DNA of 64,000 bases, taken from positions 10,152,294 to 10,216,293 of the forward strand of contig NC_034012.1 of the NCBI RefSeq assembly GCF_000346465.2, read 5' to 3'. Made by a program: the position numbers and the translations under genes. Of the stretch, positions 47,477 through 61,970 are shown piece by piece. The stretch's first letter is position 1, and each line of letters begins with the position of its first letter. Origin of the DNA: Prunus persica (Eukaryota > Streptophyta > Magnoliopsida > Rosales > Rosaceae). The notes below the pieces were generated by a model. The model ran no database searches, was not told where the DNA came from, and worked only from the letters and a program-made list of their open reading frames with translations.

Positions 47477-50400
47477 ATGGCCGAACCTTACTCACCAGAA
47501 GCGGAACACGACACTCCAATCAAACCAAGCAAACAAAACAACCGCAAAAGAAAGCTCACAGACGACGAAGAAGCTCATACCGCAATACCTCCACACATTC
47601 TAAAGCTTCTCAAAAGAATCGTTTTGTCCTTGAGCAAGCCCTCCTACCTCCTCGGCGTCGGCTCCGCGAGGCCGAGAGCCGAGCATCGAACCAGACTCAA
47701 CAAGCTCTTGCGCAAGCTCGTAAAACAGCACAACTGGGTCGAAGCCAGCGGGGTCCTGAGCGTGTTGTTGAAAAGTGGGCGCAAGGACAGGTCGCCAGTG
47801 AACAACAGGTTCAAGTATTGGGTAATGAGTTTAAGCCTTCTGGGTCTCAATTGGAGTTGAAATTGAACAATTTGATTGTTTTGAGGATAACCCTTTAACA
47901 ATGTGATCTTTATTGTTGTTTTTGCTAATGGGTTTTAGGTTTTGATGGAGATGCTTGAGCATTTGGGAAGTGAATATTCCAAGGAATATAGGGTTAAGGA
48001 TGTTTATGAAGTTTGGGAGAGCAGGAATGGCGTTGGGTCAGTTCAGTCCTTTGAGGTATGGTTTATTTTCACTATGCTCTACCTGTCTTATACACTTAAT
48101 TTCTGTATATGTTTATATGATTATCCATATCCTATTTTGCTTTTGAGCAGTACACATATGCGGTTCAAGTGGAGCGCATTTTGTTGTGGCTTACACAAGG
48201 GAAACTTCATGATGCCCATCAGGATGCCCTGGGGTATGTATGATGCTTATATTTGCTCTACTTGGTAGCTTTCTGGATATGGTAGCAACTGATGTGCTAT
48301 TTAATGCCTTGTACTATTGGCTGCTGTTTTGCTTGCCCATGACATATAAGTGTAACATCTTTGGAGAAATCTAGTTTTTTGCTAGTGTGTTTTTATTCTT
48401 TTGGGGGTTATCTTATCTGGGATACCATCCATCCATTTGACTTATGCTGCTCCTCTTTCCTTTGGCTAATGTGTCTGTGGGTGTCCAAATTTTAGAAATT
48501 TATCCATTGAGTTCTTTCCTTTATGAAAGAATTCCTGATCAGCTAACCGTGGCTACTTTGGTAACGCCCACTAAAAATAAATCACGTCTCTAGTTTTTTT
48601 TTTATAATCATAAATGTAGAAACTGTTAGATAAATAGGGAGCACTGGCTGTGTACATGTATAATTTGTTTCATGTCCCCACTATGTCATGTTCTGTTTCT
48701 AGAATTTTTCTGTCTCGGTGTCCATGTTCTGTCTCTTTGCATTTCACGTGTCTGCATTTCAGATAGTTTGCATGTCCTTGATATTTTCTATAGGGTAAAA
48801 CTTCTCTGCCATTTTTGTTTGCCTGAGGTGAGGATAGACCCTAACTAATGAAGGACAGAATTCACTTGTTGGTTAGTGGAAATGTGTTTCAATCTTCTGT
48901 TTTAATGTCAAAATTACCCCTTTTCCTTTTTAGCCATCTCATTTAGACTGCAAATATGGCGTCTTTAAGGAGATATCATTTGCAAGACATCGTCTAAATC
49001 ATTTATGCTTGCTTTTTTTCCCAGTGTCATGCAATTAAAAGAGTTTGGAAAGGACCCACTGTTAATGATGATTGTGGCATTGACATTCCAGCAGTTGTGG
49101 TATTCCACTCTCCCAAAAGAGATGCAGTGGACAGAGTCTGACCAGTTTTACAGCGCTAGGCAATCAGATGAACTACTTCCGTACTCAGAGGGGCATTATG
49201 CAGTTGACACTCACAAGGCTGGTACTGCCTTTCAATGTGGTTCAGACACATCTATCATGAAGGATAAAGTATTATCTAATGATGCTGACAGTGGCTTACA
49301 TAGAGAACTCTCTGTGACGGTTGATGAGATGGAGATAGAAAACTCTCAACCGAACTTTGAGACCCAAAATTTCTATGCTGACTCTGCTGAAAATACAGAA
49401 AATGAAGCTTCTTTATGTAATGATGGTGGCCAAATGCAGTATGCTCCCATTTTCTCAGCCCTTGGTGAGTCCTGAATTTCTTGCATATTGTCATTGAAGT
49501 AATATTCTTTTATATGTTAGGCTTTTAATTATTGTATTTCTTTCTTTGTGTAAGGAAGGACACCCTTTGTTCCCTAGATCATCCATGTTCAGGATGATGA
49601 GTTTTTTAAAACAGCACTAGCCATTTTGGGGGGAACCAATAACTGTTATAATGTCATTTCAGATAATTTAAGTTTTACTTTTGCATGGTCCAATAAAGTG
49701 TATTCAATCTGTAGTGTGCTAGTCTTGACTACAACTAACGGATAAGATACCGGTTGTAGTAACTTCTCTTTGAAAATCTGTAATTTCAACAGAAAGATAA
49801 CCAGAATGCATTGAGGGGACAACCAACCCAAGTCTATTGTGTGTGTATGACAGTGTCTGTAGTCTCTCCATATTTTCCTAGGTTTTTATTAGCTTCCTAA
49901 GTCTGTCGTTATTATTTTATGGACATATATAATTATACTGGATTTATCATCCATTTTTTCAGAGGGCTTGGAGTCACTGTTACTGCCCATACGATTGCCA
50001 GACGCTACAGATAATCATGAGGACTTCATGTATTTGTTTAATGACTATTATAACGTTGCAGTGAAGTACTTACGGCTTGCTCTTCACTCCACCCCTCCGG
50101 TATTGGTGGCCTTGCATCCTTTGATACAGGTGAACATTTGTTTTAGTGAAGAAAGAACATTATCTTAATCTTAGTATGATATTGTATAAATGTAGTTGCC
50201 AACTTTATGGTTACCCTGTTAGAATTTATCTAGTAAGGAGGCTTGATGCAGGGCAGCGGCTATAAGCTGCTGTCCAGCGACCCAAACATACCCAAAATAC
50301 GGAGAATAGAAGGATAAAGCAGTAGAATCGAAGTTGGAACGAAGATAATTGAGTTCTAGGGTAAAATCCCAACAGAAACTCTATAGACTAACGTCTGAAA

Positions 50401-53400
50401 TTATATTCATCAACAAAACTAAATACAAGAGTCTCTTAATAGCCTATTTATACTAGAATATAGAAAACCTAATTGACACAGGAAAGTAAAAACTTAAACA
50501 GGAAATTAAACCAAATCCTAGTAAGAATAGGAAAACAAAAGAAGTAACTAATAATTTAAAGTAAATAGAACCCTAGCCCAATTGACTGACGGGCCTAAGT
50601 AATCTTAGAGAGCTTCGTAGATGCTCCTGCATCAAGGCTTCTCTTAGAAAATATATCAAAAACAAGAGGAATTAAAAGAGCATTCACCACTACACCACCT
50701 GATATAGTTATAGCTTATGGTACCCCACCAGAACTCAAGTACTCTCTTCTTAGGCCTTTTCTTTTTGTGGCAGCTGTTGCTGATTGGAGGTCAAGTTAAA
50801 GAGGCCCTAAATGAGCTTGACTACTGTTGTAACTCAAACACAGCTCTGCATATTCGGTACTGATTCCTTTGCCAGATTTGTTCTTATGTCTGATTGTGAG
50901 AGTGAACTCAAAAGAGAAGTTAGAAAACACAATACATGAATGAAAATTAATAATAGTCTGCTTAGGAAAGAGAATGTTACTAGATCGATCCAAAAAATTA
51001 TGGGGTAAAAGGTAAATGGTAGTTTCTTCATGCTTTTAAGGGAATGAAATTTTATAGGATGATCATTCCTGCTTTGTGTTTTGGGGGGAATGTGCATTCT
51101 ATTCCAAGGTTCATTCCAATAAACCGAATACTTGCTTAACTTTTGTAGTTATGCTTGTGAGATAGAAATTTTGCTACTCTAGTTAATTAATGCTTACCTA
51201 TCAAGTGGTAATAAAGCTGTAATGCATACGTATTCGGCAGATTAAGGGCTAGTCTTCTGGAGCAATTTGATCGTTACAACAGCGCTCTGCTTTCTACTTG
51301 TTTTGAGGATATCTTAAAGAATGATCCAACCTGTTGTGATTCATTGGCAAAGCTTGTTCTCCTGCATCAAAGTGGTACACGATTTTTCGCAATTTGATCC
51401 TATACATAATCTATGAGAGTAAATCCATCATTCTTGCAAACAGACAGATAGTTAACACTACATACTGAGAATTTCGCCTTCACGTGGTTACAATAGATAT
51501 TTCTCGTTCATGTGATTACTAAAGATATGAGGAGTGATCTTATAAATTCTTTGGCTCTCTTTAATCTCAGTTAATGGAGCATTGACCAATTTCTATCTTC
51601 TAAACCTTCTGAAAGAGCCTGTTTGGCAATGCCTTGTTTAAGTTTACAAACCCCTAGTCTCTATGTGTTCGGAAATTTTGTTATCTTACTTTAAGAAATT
51701 CTATGACCCTATAGCCTTTGATTCTCTGCTTTCTACTTGTGAAATATATATATATATATATATATAATATATAAGTTTTTATTGTGGTTTCAATTGATAA
51801 AATCCTTTTGAGAACCAAATTCTAGGAAATGAAACCAAGTTTTCTATTCTGATGTGTATGACCAGAATTCCCAACGTACCAACTTCTCCATTATTGATAT
51901 AATGAATGTTTCCTTGGTTGTCAGATTAAGTTTTGGTTTCTAATCATTCTTATGAGGTTTTTGTTCTTTCCAAGTTTTCAAGGTTGTAAAATCTCAGATG
52001 GAAGTGCAAAATTGGTATTTTGGTCACGGGCAGTAAACTTGGTTCTATTTCCTAAATTCCTGGGAATCTTTTGTCTCTCTATCTCTTTGGTTTTTGGGCT
52101 ATGTGATTTTAATAACTTGGGCATTACACATCCCCTTCCTTTGAATATAGTCCTTTTGTTTTGTTTTGTTTTTATTTTTATTTTTAAAGTTACTAATCTC
52201 TAACTTCGTGATTAATTTCATTTTGAAACTTGCACAAACTACAATTTATGAGGAGAAACTATTAATGAAAATATTAGATTTTCAGAAATAAAATAGATGT
52301 AAAAGCAGTTATAGTTTGGAAATTCTTTTAGCTAACAAGAATTTAAACTGCAAGTTTTAATTTTTCAAGCTATAAATTCTCACTTGTTGCTCTCTTCTGA
52401 TGTTTTGCAGAAGAATATAGTTCTGAGTCCCTACTGGAAATGATAGCTTTGCATTTAGATGCCACCTATGCAGACTACAACACATGGAGAGAGTTTGCTT
52501 TATGTTTCTTAAAGCTTTCTCAGTATGAAGAGGACCGAATGTCTGTGTGTCTGAATGGAAATGAAAAAGGACATAAAGACCGCTACTCCGTTTGTTTCAA
52601 CAAGACCCCCAAAATGTTTATAGAGGGGAAATCTGGGGAGAGTTGGAGACTTCGCTGCAGATGGTGGTGTACACGTCATTTCAGCCATAACATACTGGCC
52701 TCGGAGATTGCAGCAGGTATCTATTTTTAATTCAATCGAGAAGCTGTCCCAGTTTCTCTACTTGTGCCATGATTTCATTTCCAAACTTGTTTGAGTTAGT
52801 AGTTTTTTTCCCCTAAATAGAAGGGTGATTTTGAAGGTTGTGGATTGGAACCTTAAACCTTACACTCTGCCCTTACTCTTCACTGGGGTGGTGGCTAGGT
52901 GATTGGATCTTGTTAATGTGCCATTTAAGGATTTAGTGTTAAATTAGAGTATACATAAGCAAAATCTGGACTTGGTTAATGTATAATTCAGACCCTGATG
53001 GACTCGTGCTTGACTTTATCTCTAGGAGCTGCATCCATCTAAATAGTCTTCTAGTTTTATTGAGTGTGTACAATTATCTCACCTAGAAGAATACAACCTT
53101 TAGCAAGAATTCTTTATTTATTTATTTATTATTATGTTAACTTCTTTGTGCAAAGGATTCTAATTATTAAAATTCCATTGAGAATACGTAGACGATGAAT
53201 ATCTTCAGATTTGAATGGCAGAGTTTTTATTTATATTTTTCTATTGCATTGGTTTAGCCAGAATAGCTGAAAAATATAAATCTTCTTTTTACACTTATTT
53301 TTTAAACAGGTGATTTGCAGCTCTTAGCTTACAAAGCAGCATGTGTGGTGCATATATATGGGCCAGAGTGTGATTACTTTGTGGATGCTTATGCCTGCTT

Positions 53401-53497
53401 AGGGAAAGAAAATGAGAGGGACTTGCTCATGTTTTTGCAGACACACGTTCAAAATTCGGTTCGAATCTATTCAAACTTTAACCAAAGAACTACATGA
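47477..53497 (+). CDS. TAF RNA polymerase I subunit A-like protein
   Basis: Nine exons, 47477-47821, 47939-48055, 48151-48233, 49025-49464, 49963-50129, 50774-50856, 51241-51374, 52411-52716 and 53310-53497, join in frame to 620 residues. It matches what I know of the plant TAF1_subA family (TBP-associated factor of the Pol I initiation complex, nucleolus, rRNA synthesis). Recognised segments: LVKQHNWVEASGVLSVLLK near residue 95, VERILLWLTQGKLHDAHQDA, FQQLWYSTLPKEMQW, and helical TPR-like repeats in the C-terminal half (for example LHSTPPVLVALHPLIQLLLIGGQVKEALNE over the exon 5/6 joint). An acidic, poorly ordered insert lies in exon 4. The start at 47477 fits the reading (GCCATGGCC). The family call rests on remembered similarity. 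The exon model itself is strongly supported by phase agreement at all eight junctions. Confidence 0.78.
50244..50634 (-). mobile_element. 391-bp solo LTR in intron 5 of the TAF1A-like gene
   Basis: Ends TGATGCAGG and CCTGCATCA are perfect 9-bp inverted termini of the TG...CA type. Both sides carry the 5-bp duplication AGGCT (50239-50243 and 50635-50639). On the minus strand it has a TATAAATAGG box, so the LTR is antisense to the host gene. No coding sequence. Confidence 0.93.
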
Positions 53498-53634
53498 GTT
53501 TGTCCAATCAAATTTTGATCATATTGTTAAACCATTTTTTCTTTGTTTCCCTGCATTTCAAGCAATCAAAATTGGGTTCCGAAACATAATGTTCTAATAT
53601 CTTCTGTAGGACTAGGACGATATATTTTTTTAGC

Positions 53635-54420
53635 TTAATATCATAAAACGTCCCTAAGGTTTACGAAACTATCAGATTGCATCCTTAATGTTTTTTTGTG
53701 TCACTTGTAGTCCTCAAGGTTATTATGTGCGATCACAAATGATCCTTGCCGTTAGGTTCCATAAAAAACTCCGTTAGTTTGTTGACATGACATATATATA
53801 TATATATATATATATCACAAAACATCCATAAGGTTCACACACCTATCACAAATGGTCTCTACGAAATTTTTTAATTTTTTAATTTTTTAATTTAAAATTT
53901 TGGCTTTCTTTTTTAAATTATTTATAAATGAAAAAACCATTTATAGAAGGATTTTAATCTTGAGGACTATTTATGAACCCTAAACTCTTAGTTTTTAAAT
54001 TTTATGAATTTTAAATTATTTATTTAAAACACCATTAGTTTGTTGATGTGGCGTATATATAGAGTCCACATCTACAATAATATAGTGTCACATGTATTCA
54101 AAATATAATATATATCTTTAAATAATTTAAAATTCATAAATTAAAAAAATTAAAAAACCAAAAATTTATGAATTTTAAATTAAAAAATTAAAAAAAATTG
54201 TTAGGGACCATTTGTGATAGGTGCGTGAACCTCAGGGATGTTTTGTGATATATATATATATGCCACGTCAGCAAACTAAAAGAGTTTTTTACGGAACCTA
54301 ACGACATGGACCGTTTGTGATCACGCATACTAACCTTGAGGACCACGAATGACACAAAAAAAACATTAAGGATGCAATCTGATAGTCTCGTAAACCTTAG
54401 GGATGTTTTGTGATAATAAA
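53635..54420. mobile_element. Long foldback element just past the TAF1A-like stop codon
   Basis: The outer arms are near-perfect inverses: CGTCCCTAAGGTTTACGA and CAGATTGCATCCTTAATG at the left (53649-53690), CATTAAGGATGCAATCTG and CGTAAACCTTAGGGATG at the right (54364-54406). Pairing continues inward through ATCACAAATGATCC / GGACCGTTTGTGATCAC and CCATAAGGTTCACAC / GTGCGTGAACCTCAGG, so each arm is over 350 bp around an AT-rich centre. It starts about 140 bp after the stop, so it may lie in or next to the 3' UTR. Confidence 0.85.
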
Positions 54421-55514
54421 CCTATTTTTTTTCTTGCTTTATATTCTTGAAAACATTTTGTGCATACAAATAGTAAATCAAGAGGGGTGGTTGAGATGAG
54501 ACAACTCCTATGAATATAGAGGGTACGTTGTTTCTCGGTGATGATAGGGAATGTACAATGCGTAATCCAATATTTGTAAAATCATATGATTCAGACTGGA
54601 TAGGAGCTAGTGAATCTCATACTCGTTCATTCTCTCCAATGTGGTGATGATAGTTGTGGGTAAGAAGGCAGACTTGGGTCACAAGCTAGAAAGCACTTGA
54701 GTTTGGAGATGATGGTCCTGCAGCCTCCTGACCTAATGGACAAAACATCAATATCTGATGCAGTGTTAATGTGCCATACATGCATGGATGCACTTTTTTA
54801 TTATTTGTTATTTCATTTTTTGCTTGGAAAATTAATTAATGTAGTGGTTTTGAGACGACTTTGAATTCCTAAAACTCATCTACACTATTCCTTTTTAATT
54901 TTTTAAAATAGAAGCGATAGTTTAAATTATTCTAAATTAATTTAATCTAATGAGAGAGGGATTTAAACTTGAGTGCAAGGGGCACAGATTCATTGCCCTC
55001 ACCAACTGGCCATCCTACGCTATTCTTAAAGGAGGGGCTCATGGCGATTAGACATTCTTAATGTAACATTAAAATGAACATTAATTGTGGTGATGGACTT
55101 GTGGTTGGTTTTATTTCATCTCATCAACAAGCTCCATCCATCCATCCATCTAAATCTAATTGAAGTTATGAAGGCATTGGTCATCTTGGTTTACCTACAT
55201 TTCAAGCAATCAAAACCAAGTTGATGCTGAAAATGCATGTGCAATATTATATCTCCTGTTGGACCGGGATGAGATTTCTTTTTGTGCTTTATATTCATGG
55301 GAAAATGTGTGCATATGGAATCTCCTAGTTTTGCCAGAAAAGCTTATAAATTACAATTTGCATGCAATATTTCTCACTTTGGTCTTCCTCACAATCAGTA
55401 GACATCGTCCAAATGGAGCTAAGTCTATGATGCTAAGTTGACAGTTAGACTCCTTATTATACAGGGAAAACTTGTTGCATAGGCTCCAAATGGCTTCGTT
55501 TACAATATCTATAC

Positions 55515-55519
<5 letters not shown>
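54421..55519. other. Intergenic region with no recognised gene
   Basis: Non-coding on both strands as far as can be read. Short frames only. Confidence 0.5.

Positions 55520-55585
<66 letters not shown>
55520..55585. repeat. (GA)n microsatellite, 66 bp
   Basis: The longest uninterrupted GA tract in the window, in the intergenic DNA upstream of RABA1. Confidence 0.97.
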
Positions 55586-55587
<2 letters not shown>

Positions 55588-56104
55588 CTTCTAAGGATGT
55601 ATTTAGCAGTGTTTTTTACAATGTTAAAAGTATTTGTAGATAACCAAAAACCTTTTACAGTGCTCGATTGAAATAAACCAAATTGTCCTTCAGACTCTTC
55701 ACAAATAAAAGTTCTTCAAAACTCCACTTCATAGTTAAAAAACCCAAGCGCCATTATGAAGAAGGAAAAAAAAAAAACTCTGACTCAACCGTTAGTGCAC
55801 TATGTATTAAAATAGATAACAGAAAAAGCGTTTCCTACTAGCTCTCACATACTATAAGCTTAATTATATATGTAGTAAGATTGTGAACTTTTGTTGTATT
55901 TTAATCAGTTTATGAATGTGAACCACATATTTAGCTAACACGTAATTTAATTAGTTGTCCAAATATACACACTGAACACAATTAACTTAGACTGTATGAT
56001 AAAAGAACATTTCTGCTCTTCCTAATTAACATAACATAATCGAGTGAGAAATTTTTTTTTTTTCACAAGAATATTGACAAATACATATATAAATAAAGGG
56101 TGGT
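55586..56104. other. Intergenic region upstream of RABA1
   Basis: AT-rich, with no recognised gene. The start (55590-55680) resembles degenerate plant MITE sequence (AACCAAAAACCTTTTACAGTG). Confidence 0.4.
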
Positions 56105-56262
56105 GATTTTCCCACTTCCCTTTTATCCACCTACACTCCCTTTTATTTTTTTAATATTTTTTATTATAAGATAAAAGGGAGTGTAAGTGAACAAAAGAGG
56201 AGTGAGAATATACAATTTTTAAAAAATAGAGTGTAAGTAGATAAAAAGGAAGTGGGAAAATC
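56105..56262. mobile_element. Short MITE upstream of RABA1
   Basis: Terminal inverted repeats GATTTTCCCACTTCCCTTTT and AAAAGGAAGTGGGAAAATC, with a second inner pair (TACACTCCCTTTTA / TAAAAGGGAGTGTA). About 158 bp in total, non-coding, 333 bp before the RABA1 start codon. Confidence 0.8.
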
Positions 56263-56516
56263 AGTATTCTAAATAAATAATTTTGACTGTGCAGGCCCAG
56301 CAGTAAAAAAAAATAATTGACTGGGCCTCAAAAATTTGAGAGCCCACATAACACAATCTGATAATTCTCTCTCACAATATCATCTGATATCTCTTTATCG
56401 CCACCAACAGAAGAAAGCTCATAAAGTCGCCGTCTTTCCCTTTTTTCACACGCTCCCTCACAAATCCTCCTTCATTCCATGTCTCCAAGTCCGAGTCGCT
56501 CTTCCAATTGATATAA

Positions 56517-58045
<1,529 letters not shown>

Positions 58046-59444
58046 TCACCAGGGCGACAGGTCAAAGCTCAAATATGTCGTCTTCTGATTTTGCTGCCCC
58101 CAAAGTATCGGGATTTCTTCCTGGCTACTCATGGAATTTCTCATGAACTTTTTACTGTATGGTCATGTCTTCCAGTGCTTGAGTTTTTCTGGGGTTGGCT
58201 TATAGTTTTGGATTCAAAAGAAATCTCACAGCTTCCATCTTATGTCAATTTCTTGATTATTTACCCCTGCTCTTCCCTCTCGTAAAATTTCTTTGTTTCC
58301 ATATCTTTTGTTGTACTTGGTTGCTCTAGTTTAGGAAGAATTTTCTGGATAATTTTGTTTTTGTATCTGATTGATGATTAGTTAAATCTTAAATGTATGA
58401 TGAATTAACTTCTTCCCTTTTATGGCTCGAATAAATTGCTGGTCGTGTACGGGAGAAAATTTGAAGGGCATATTTCACAAGAACGACAGATATAACTCCC
58501 AAAAACAAATCGTTTGCACCATTTCTATCTCCCAAAACCAACCAATGAAAAAGAGAAGAAATTCATAAATAAATAAAAAATATGATCCTTCACTCGTATA
58601 TCAGACTCACGTTACTTGATGAAAAGAGGTTACTCTGAAAGTCACTTCTTGGCTTTTTGTTTCTGTTTCTATCTACTGCAACAAAGTACCGTGCAGTTTA
58701 ATGTAGATTCTCAGATTTACAGGTTATAAGCTATCTACTACAAGTCATAGTCTGATTGATGGCGGGCTAAGATTGTCTAATTTACGAAAGAAACTTAATC
58801 ATCCCCGGGTGCATATCCCTTATCTCCCTATAGCGGTCATCATGACCCCCTCTGTCCCTAGAGGGAGTGCTATCAGGAGGGGTTATGATGAGTGCTATAG
58901 AGAGTACACCCCCGTGTAAAATCCTGAACCTGCAGTTAATAGGCACCCAAAACCATGTCAAAAGAATCAGACTAGGCAAAACGATCCAAAATAATATGGA
59001 CCTGAAAAAGAACCTACCAATTATGTAGCAGGGCAAGTATAGCCAAAAAGCACCCACCGCAACAGGAGTGTAAACTTTAATCAATTAATCATAATTCAGC
59101 GTTCCATCAATTTGAATCGACAAAGATGAACTATAAAAATAAATAATTAAAAAAAATTGACACAAATGAACAAGAATGTGGCATAATTACCGAGAGTTAT
59201 ACAGCACATGAAGACTGAATTATAAAAAAAAAATTGAAAAAAGTCTGTACAAGTTTGATAGATACAGGACCAATGTTTTTGAAAAGCCAACAAATAATTG
59301 AGCTGGGATGGTGTTACTGTTGGTCAGTATATTTATATAATATATATATATATGCTGAGTGCATATACAAAAATACATAACAAAAGAAAATTAGTAGAAG
59401 AACAAAGGAAGGAAGCCCTTTGTCATTCAACTGTCACCCCATTT
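58046..59444. other. 3' region of RABA1 and gap before the RING gene
   Basis: 58046 to about 58440 is probably RABA1 3' UTR. The rest lies between two converging genes. A 100-codon frame on minus (59084-58782) has a hydrophobic N-terminal half (YIIGRFFFRSILFWIVLPSL) and a charged C-terminal half, but matches nothing I know. Confidence 0.45.
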
Positions 59445-60243
59445 CTATACATTCTTCTTCCCGGTGGTCGTCAATGCTTCAGATTTGCAGATGGGGCACA
59501 CATTCTTCACAAGCAACCACTTCTTTAAACAATCCACATGATACTCATGTCCACAATGAAGAGTTCCTATCTTCTCGCGTTTCTTATAATTATCCTGTAA
59601 AATCCAAAATGCAACAATGGTGAATAGAGCAATATATTTAAATATTCAGTTGCACATGAATGTCAAGAAGAAAAAATATTTTGTGAATTACTGAGAGTTT
59701 TATCATACCTGACATATAATGCAAGAATCAGCTTCCTTATCTGAGCATCCAGCTTCTTCCAGATTAAAATTTGTAGAAGATGATAAATAAGTCCTTGTCT
59801 TTAGTTGTTTTTTAATTCTCTCCTCAGACAATCCAGTGCTTACATGGCCAATTTGCTCCCCCAATGCAAGAAGCTCCTGCAATTGAAAGTGGAGATATCA
59901 GGTTGAAACTTTGCAGAGGCAGCATAAACATGAGAATAACAGAATAACAAGTGGGTAAGAATAACAAAGAGGAACATAAAAATATTCAAGAATCTATCTA
60001 AGCACCTCTTCATCTTTTTCTTCTCTACCTGATTGAGTTATCTATCTATATGAACAAGTAGGTAGGTAAGAACCAAACTTCGTTAATTTACCTCATATGA
60101 CATGTCCTCTATGTCCAAGCGCATGTCTCTGTGCTGGTCAAGAAAGCTGCTATAAAAGTTTGGAACATCTACTATGACCCCCTCCTACAAAAAAGCACCA
60201 AAACAGGTCAGCCAAAATATTCTTCCACTACACAAAATAGGCA

Positions 60244-60283
<40 letters not shown>

Positions 60284-60683
60284 CATCAGCCTGAAGAACT
60301 CTCAAGTGGGGAAGGTTCTGGTGTCTTAGAGCTGTCTCAGGAGTAACTCCTTGGTGAGGCCTGTATATCCTGAAGCCATTTGGTGGAACAAGTCCTGGTT
60401 GCCGACGACCAATCTCCAAACCATTCTGAGAAGGATTCATTGTGCTGCGCGAGGAACTTGTGGGTAATCTGTATGAAGCTGTCGTGGCTCCCTGGGGAGG
60501 AAAATTAAGATTGTGGCCTCTTAATCCTTGCATGGGCGGTGCTACTACGTGCTGACTATGATGCCGGTGGTTGAGCGGAGGAGGATGCCGGAGAATGGTG
60601 GAACTTCTGTTGCTAGATGAATCATGATATCTTTGCATACCCATGTTCGCACTGTCCATGGAACCTACAGTGACATTGCCCCC

Positions 60684-60729
<46 letters not shown>

Positions 60730-61836
60730 CAATCAAAAACACATTTGGGTTTCTTAATTAGGCTCCATAAGTTGTAACAGAAATATTTTCCATGGGAAAT
60801 AGACATGACATTGAGAGCAAGTTCTCAAAAGGAAATATGCACATGAGCTTCATTCAAAGCAGGCCTACATTACTTTAAGAGATGGCAACTGCTTCTAGAG
60901 ATCAACCTTTATTCAACCTTTCTAACATGAATGACCTAAATTGATGCAAATAGGAATCCAATTACGGGGGAAGAAAATACAAAGCAAGTACTGACCATGC
61001 ATAAAAGGAATATTAGGAGCTTGATTCCAGGCTGAAGCACCTCCATCTCCATTGTTGATAGTTAAATGTTGATCCAACCAAAGAGTTCCAGCTGGCTGAA
61101 AGCGCTGACCCACATAATTTCCTTGATTCAGATGGTTATGGTCATGTGTCATGGCAGAATCAAGCCCAGTCGTAGCTGACCTATTCCTCATACTACTCTG
61201 AGGTCCTGCTTCCATAATTGGTAGATTGCCAGTTCCCACATATTGAGGCAGGGCAAAGGTTACTGCATCCATTACAGCAACCCCATCAGGATTCCTTATA
61301 TTCGAAGGAGGCACTGAAGAACTAGAGGTTGCTGAGGCATTAAAATATTGGAAATTCCCTGGTAGGCCTTCAGGATTTTTCCTCTTGCATGGACCTCTGA
61401 CATCATCCATGATGCGACTATTCCTGCCATACTCTTCTGCAGAAACTCCAATGACTCCATAATGGCTAGAAGATGGCAGCGGATCAGAAGCCCCATGATT
61501 TAGAGGAACAGGTAACACCCCAGAACTCGATGAGGGGGTCATGTACGAATAATAATAGTTGGAAGGAGTTGTGACGCCCAAATCAAGATTATGATGATGC
61601 TGAACACCACTGTACTGGGCCATCCCGTAGAACGCAGCATTATCATAGCGCTCAGGTAAATGTTGGGCATCGAAACTGGTCCCTGAAGCTGTTATCATTG
61701 TGTGAATATTAGGTTGATGGATATTGGTGGCGCCCCCGAAATGGATGGAGGGTGGGGGACAGAGATAACCTTCCCCTTGTTGATTCATTTCCAAATCAAT
61801 CATCTGACTAGGGCATAGCATGTTTCTTTGCCCCAT
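59445..61836 (-). CDS. RING-H2 E3 ubiquitin ligase, HIP1/ZFP1/MBR type
   Basis: Coding exons on minus, 61836-60996, 60682-60285, 60184-60092, 59876-59709 and 59594-59445, join to 549 residues. The N-terminus MGQRNMLCPSQMIDLEMNQQ is the signature of the plant HIP1/ZFP1-like ligases. The middle is Ser/Asn/Pro-rich and disordered. A short helical region (FYSSFLDQHRDMRLDIEDMSYEELLALGEQIG) precedes the C-terminal RING: C496-x2-C499-x14-C514-x-H516-x2-H519-x2-C522-x10-C533-x2-C536, the complete RING-H2 set. The protein would transfer ubiquitin from an E2 to unknown targets. Relatives MBR1/2 act on a Mediator subunit in flowering, but this branch differs. The start at 61836 follows an acceptor-like sequence, so 5' UTR exons probably lie upstream toward 63900. 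Confidence 0.9.
60247..60280. repeat. (GA)n next to the RING gene exon 2 donor
   Basis: On the minus strand the donor GTAATCTCTCTCTC runs into this tract, which begins 5 bases after the splice site. Confidence 0.95.
60688..60726. repeat. (GA)n forming the polypyrimidine tract of RING intron 1
   Basis: On the minus strand the acceptor reads CTCTCTCTCTTACAG, so the microsatellite serves as the pyrimidine tract before coding exon 2. Confidence 0.95.
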
Positions 61837-61935
61837 TGATTTCACAAGTGATACCTATTCACCAACCAAGGTTTTTATAAAAATCAGTCACATGAGTAGC
61901 AAGGAGATTATAGACCAAAGTCAACAACTAACATT

Positions 61936-61970
<35 letters not shown>

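Noticed and set aside
47380..47898. 172-codon frame overlapping the TAF1A-like exon 1
   Set aside because: Alternative frame of exon 1; the +47477 frame joins eight further exons in phase.
58782..59084. 100-codon minus-strand frame with a hydrophobic first half
   Set aside because: No recognised family and no supporting splice or promoter signal; could be a small unknown membrane protein but not supportable here.
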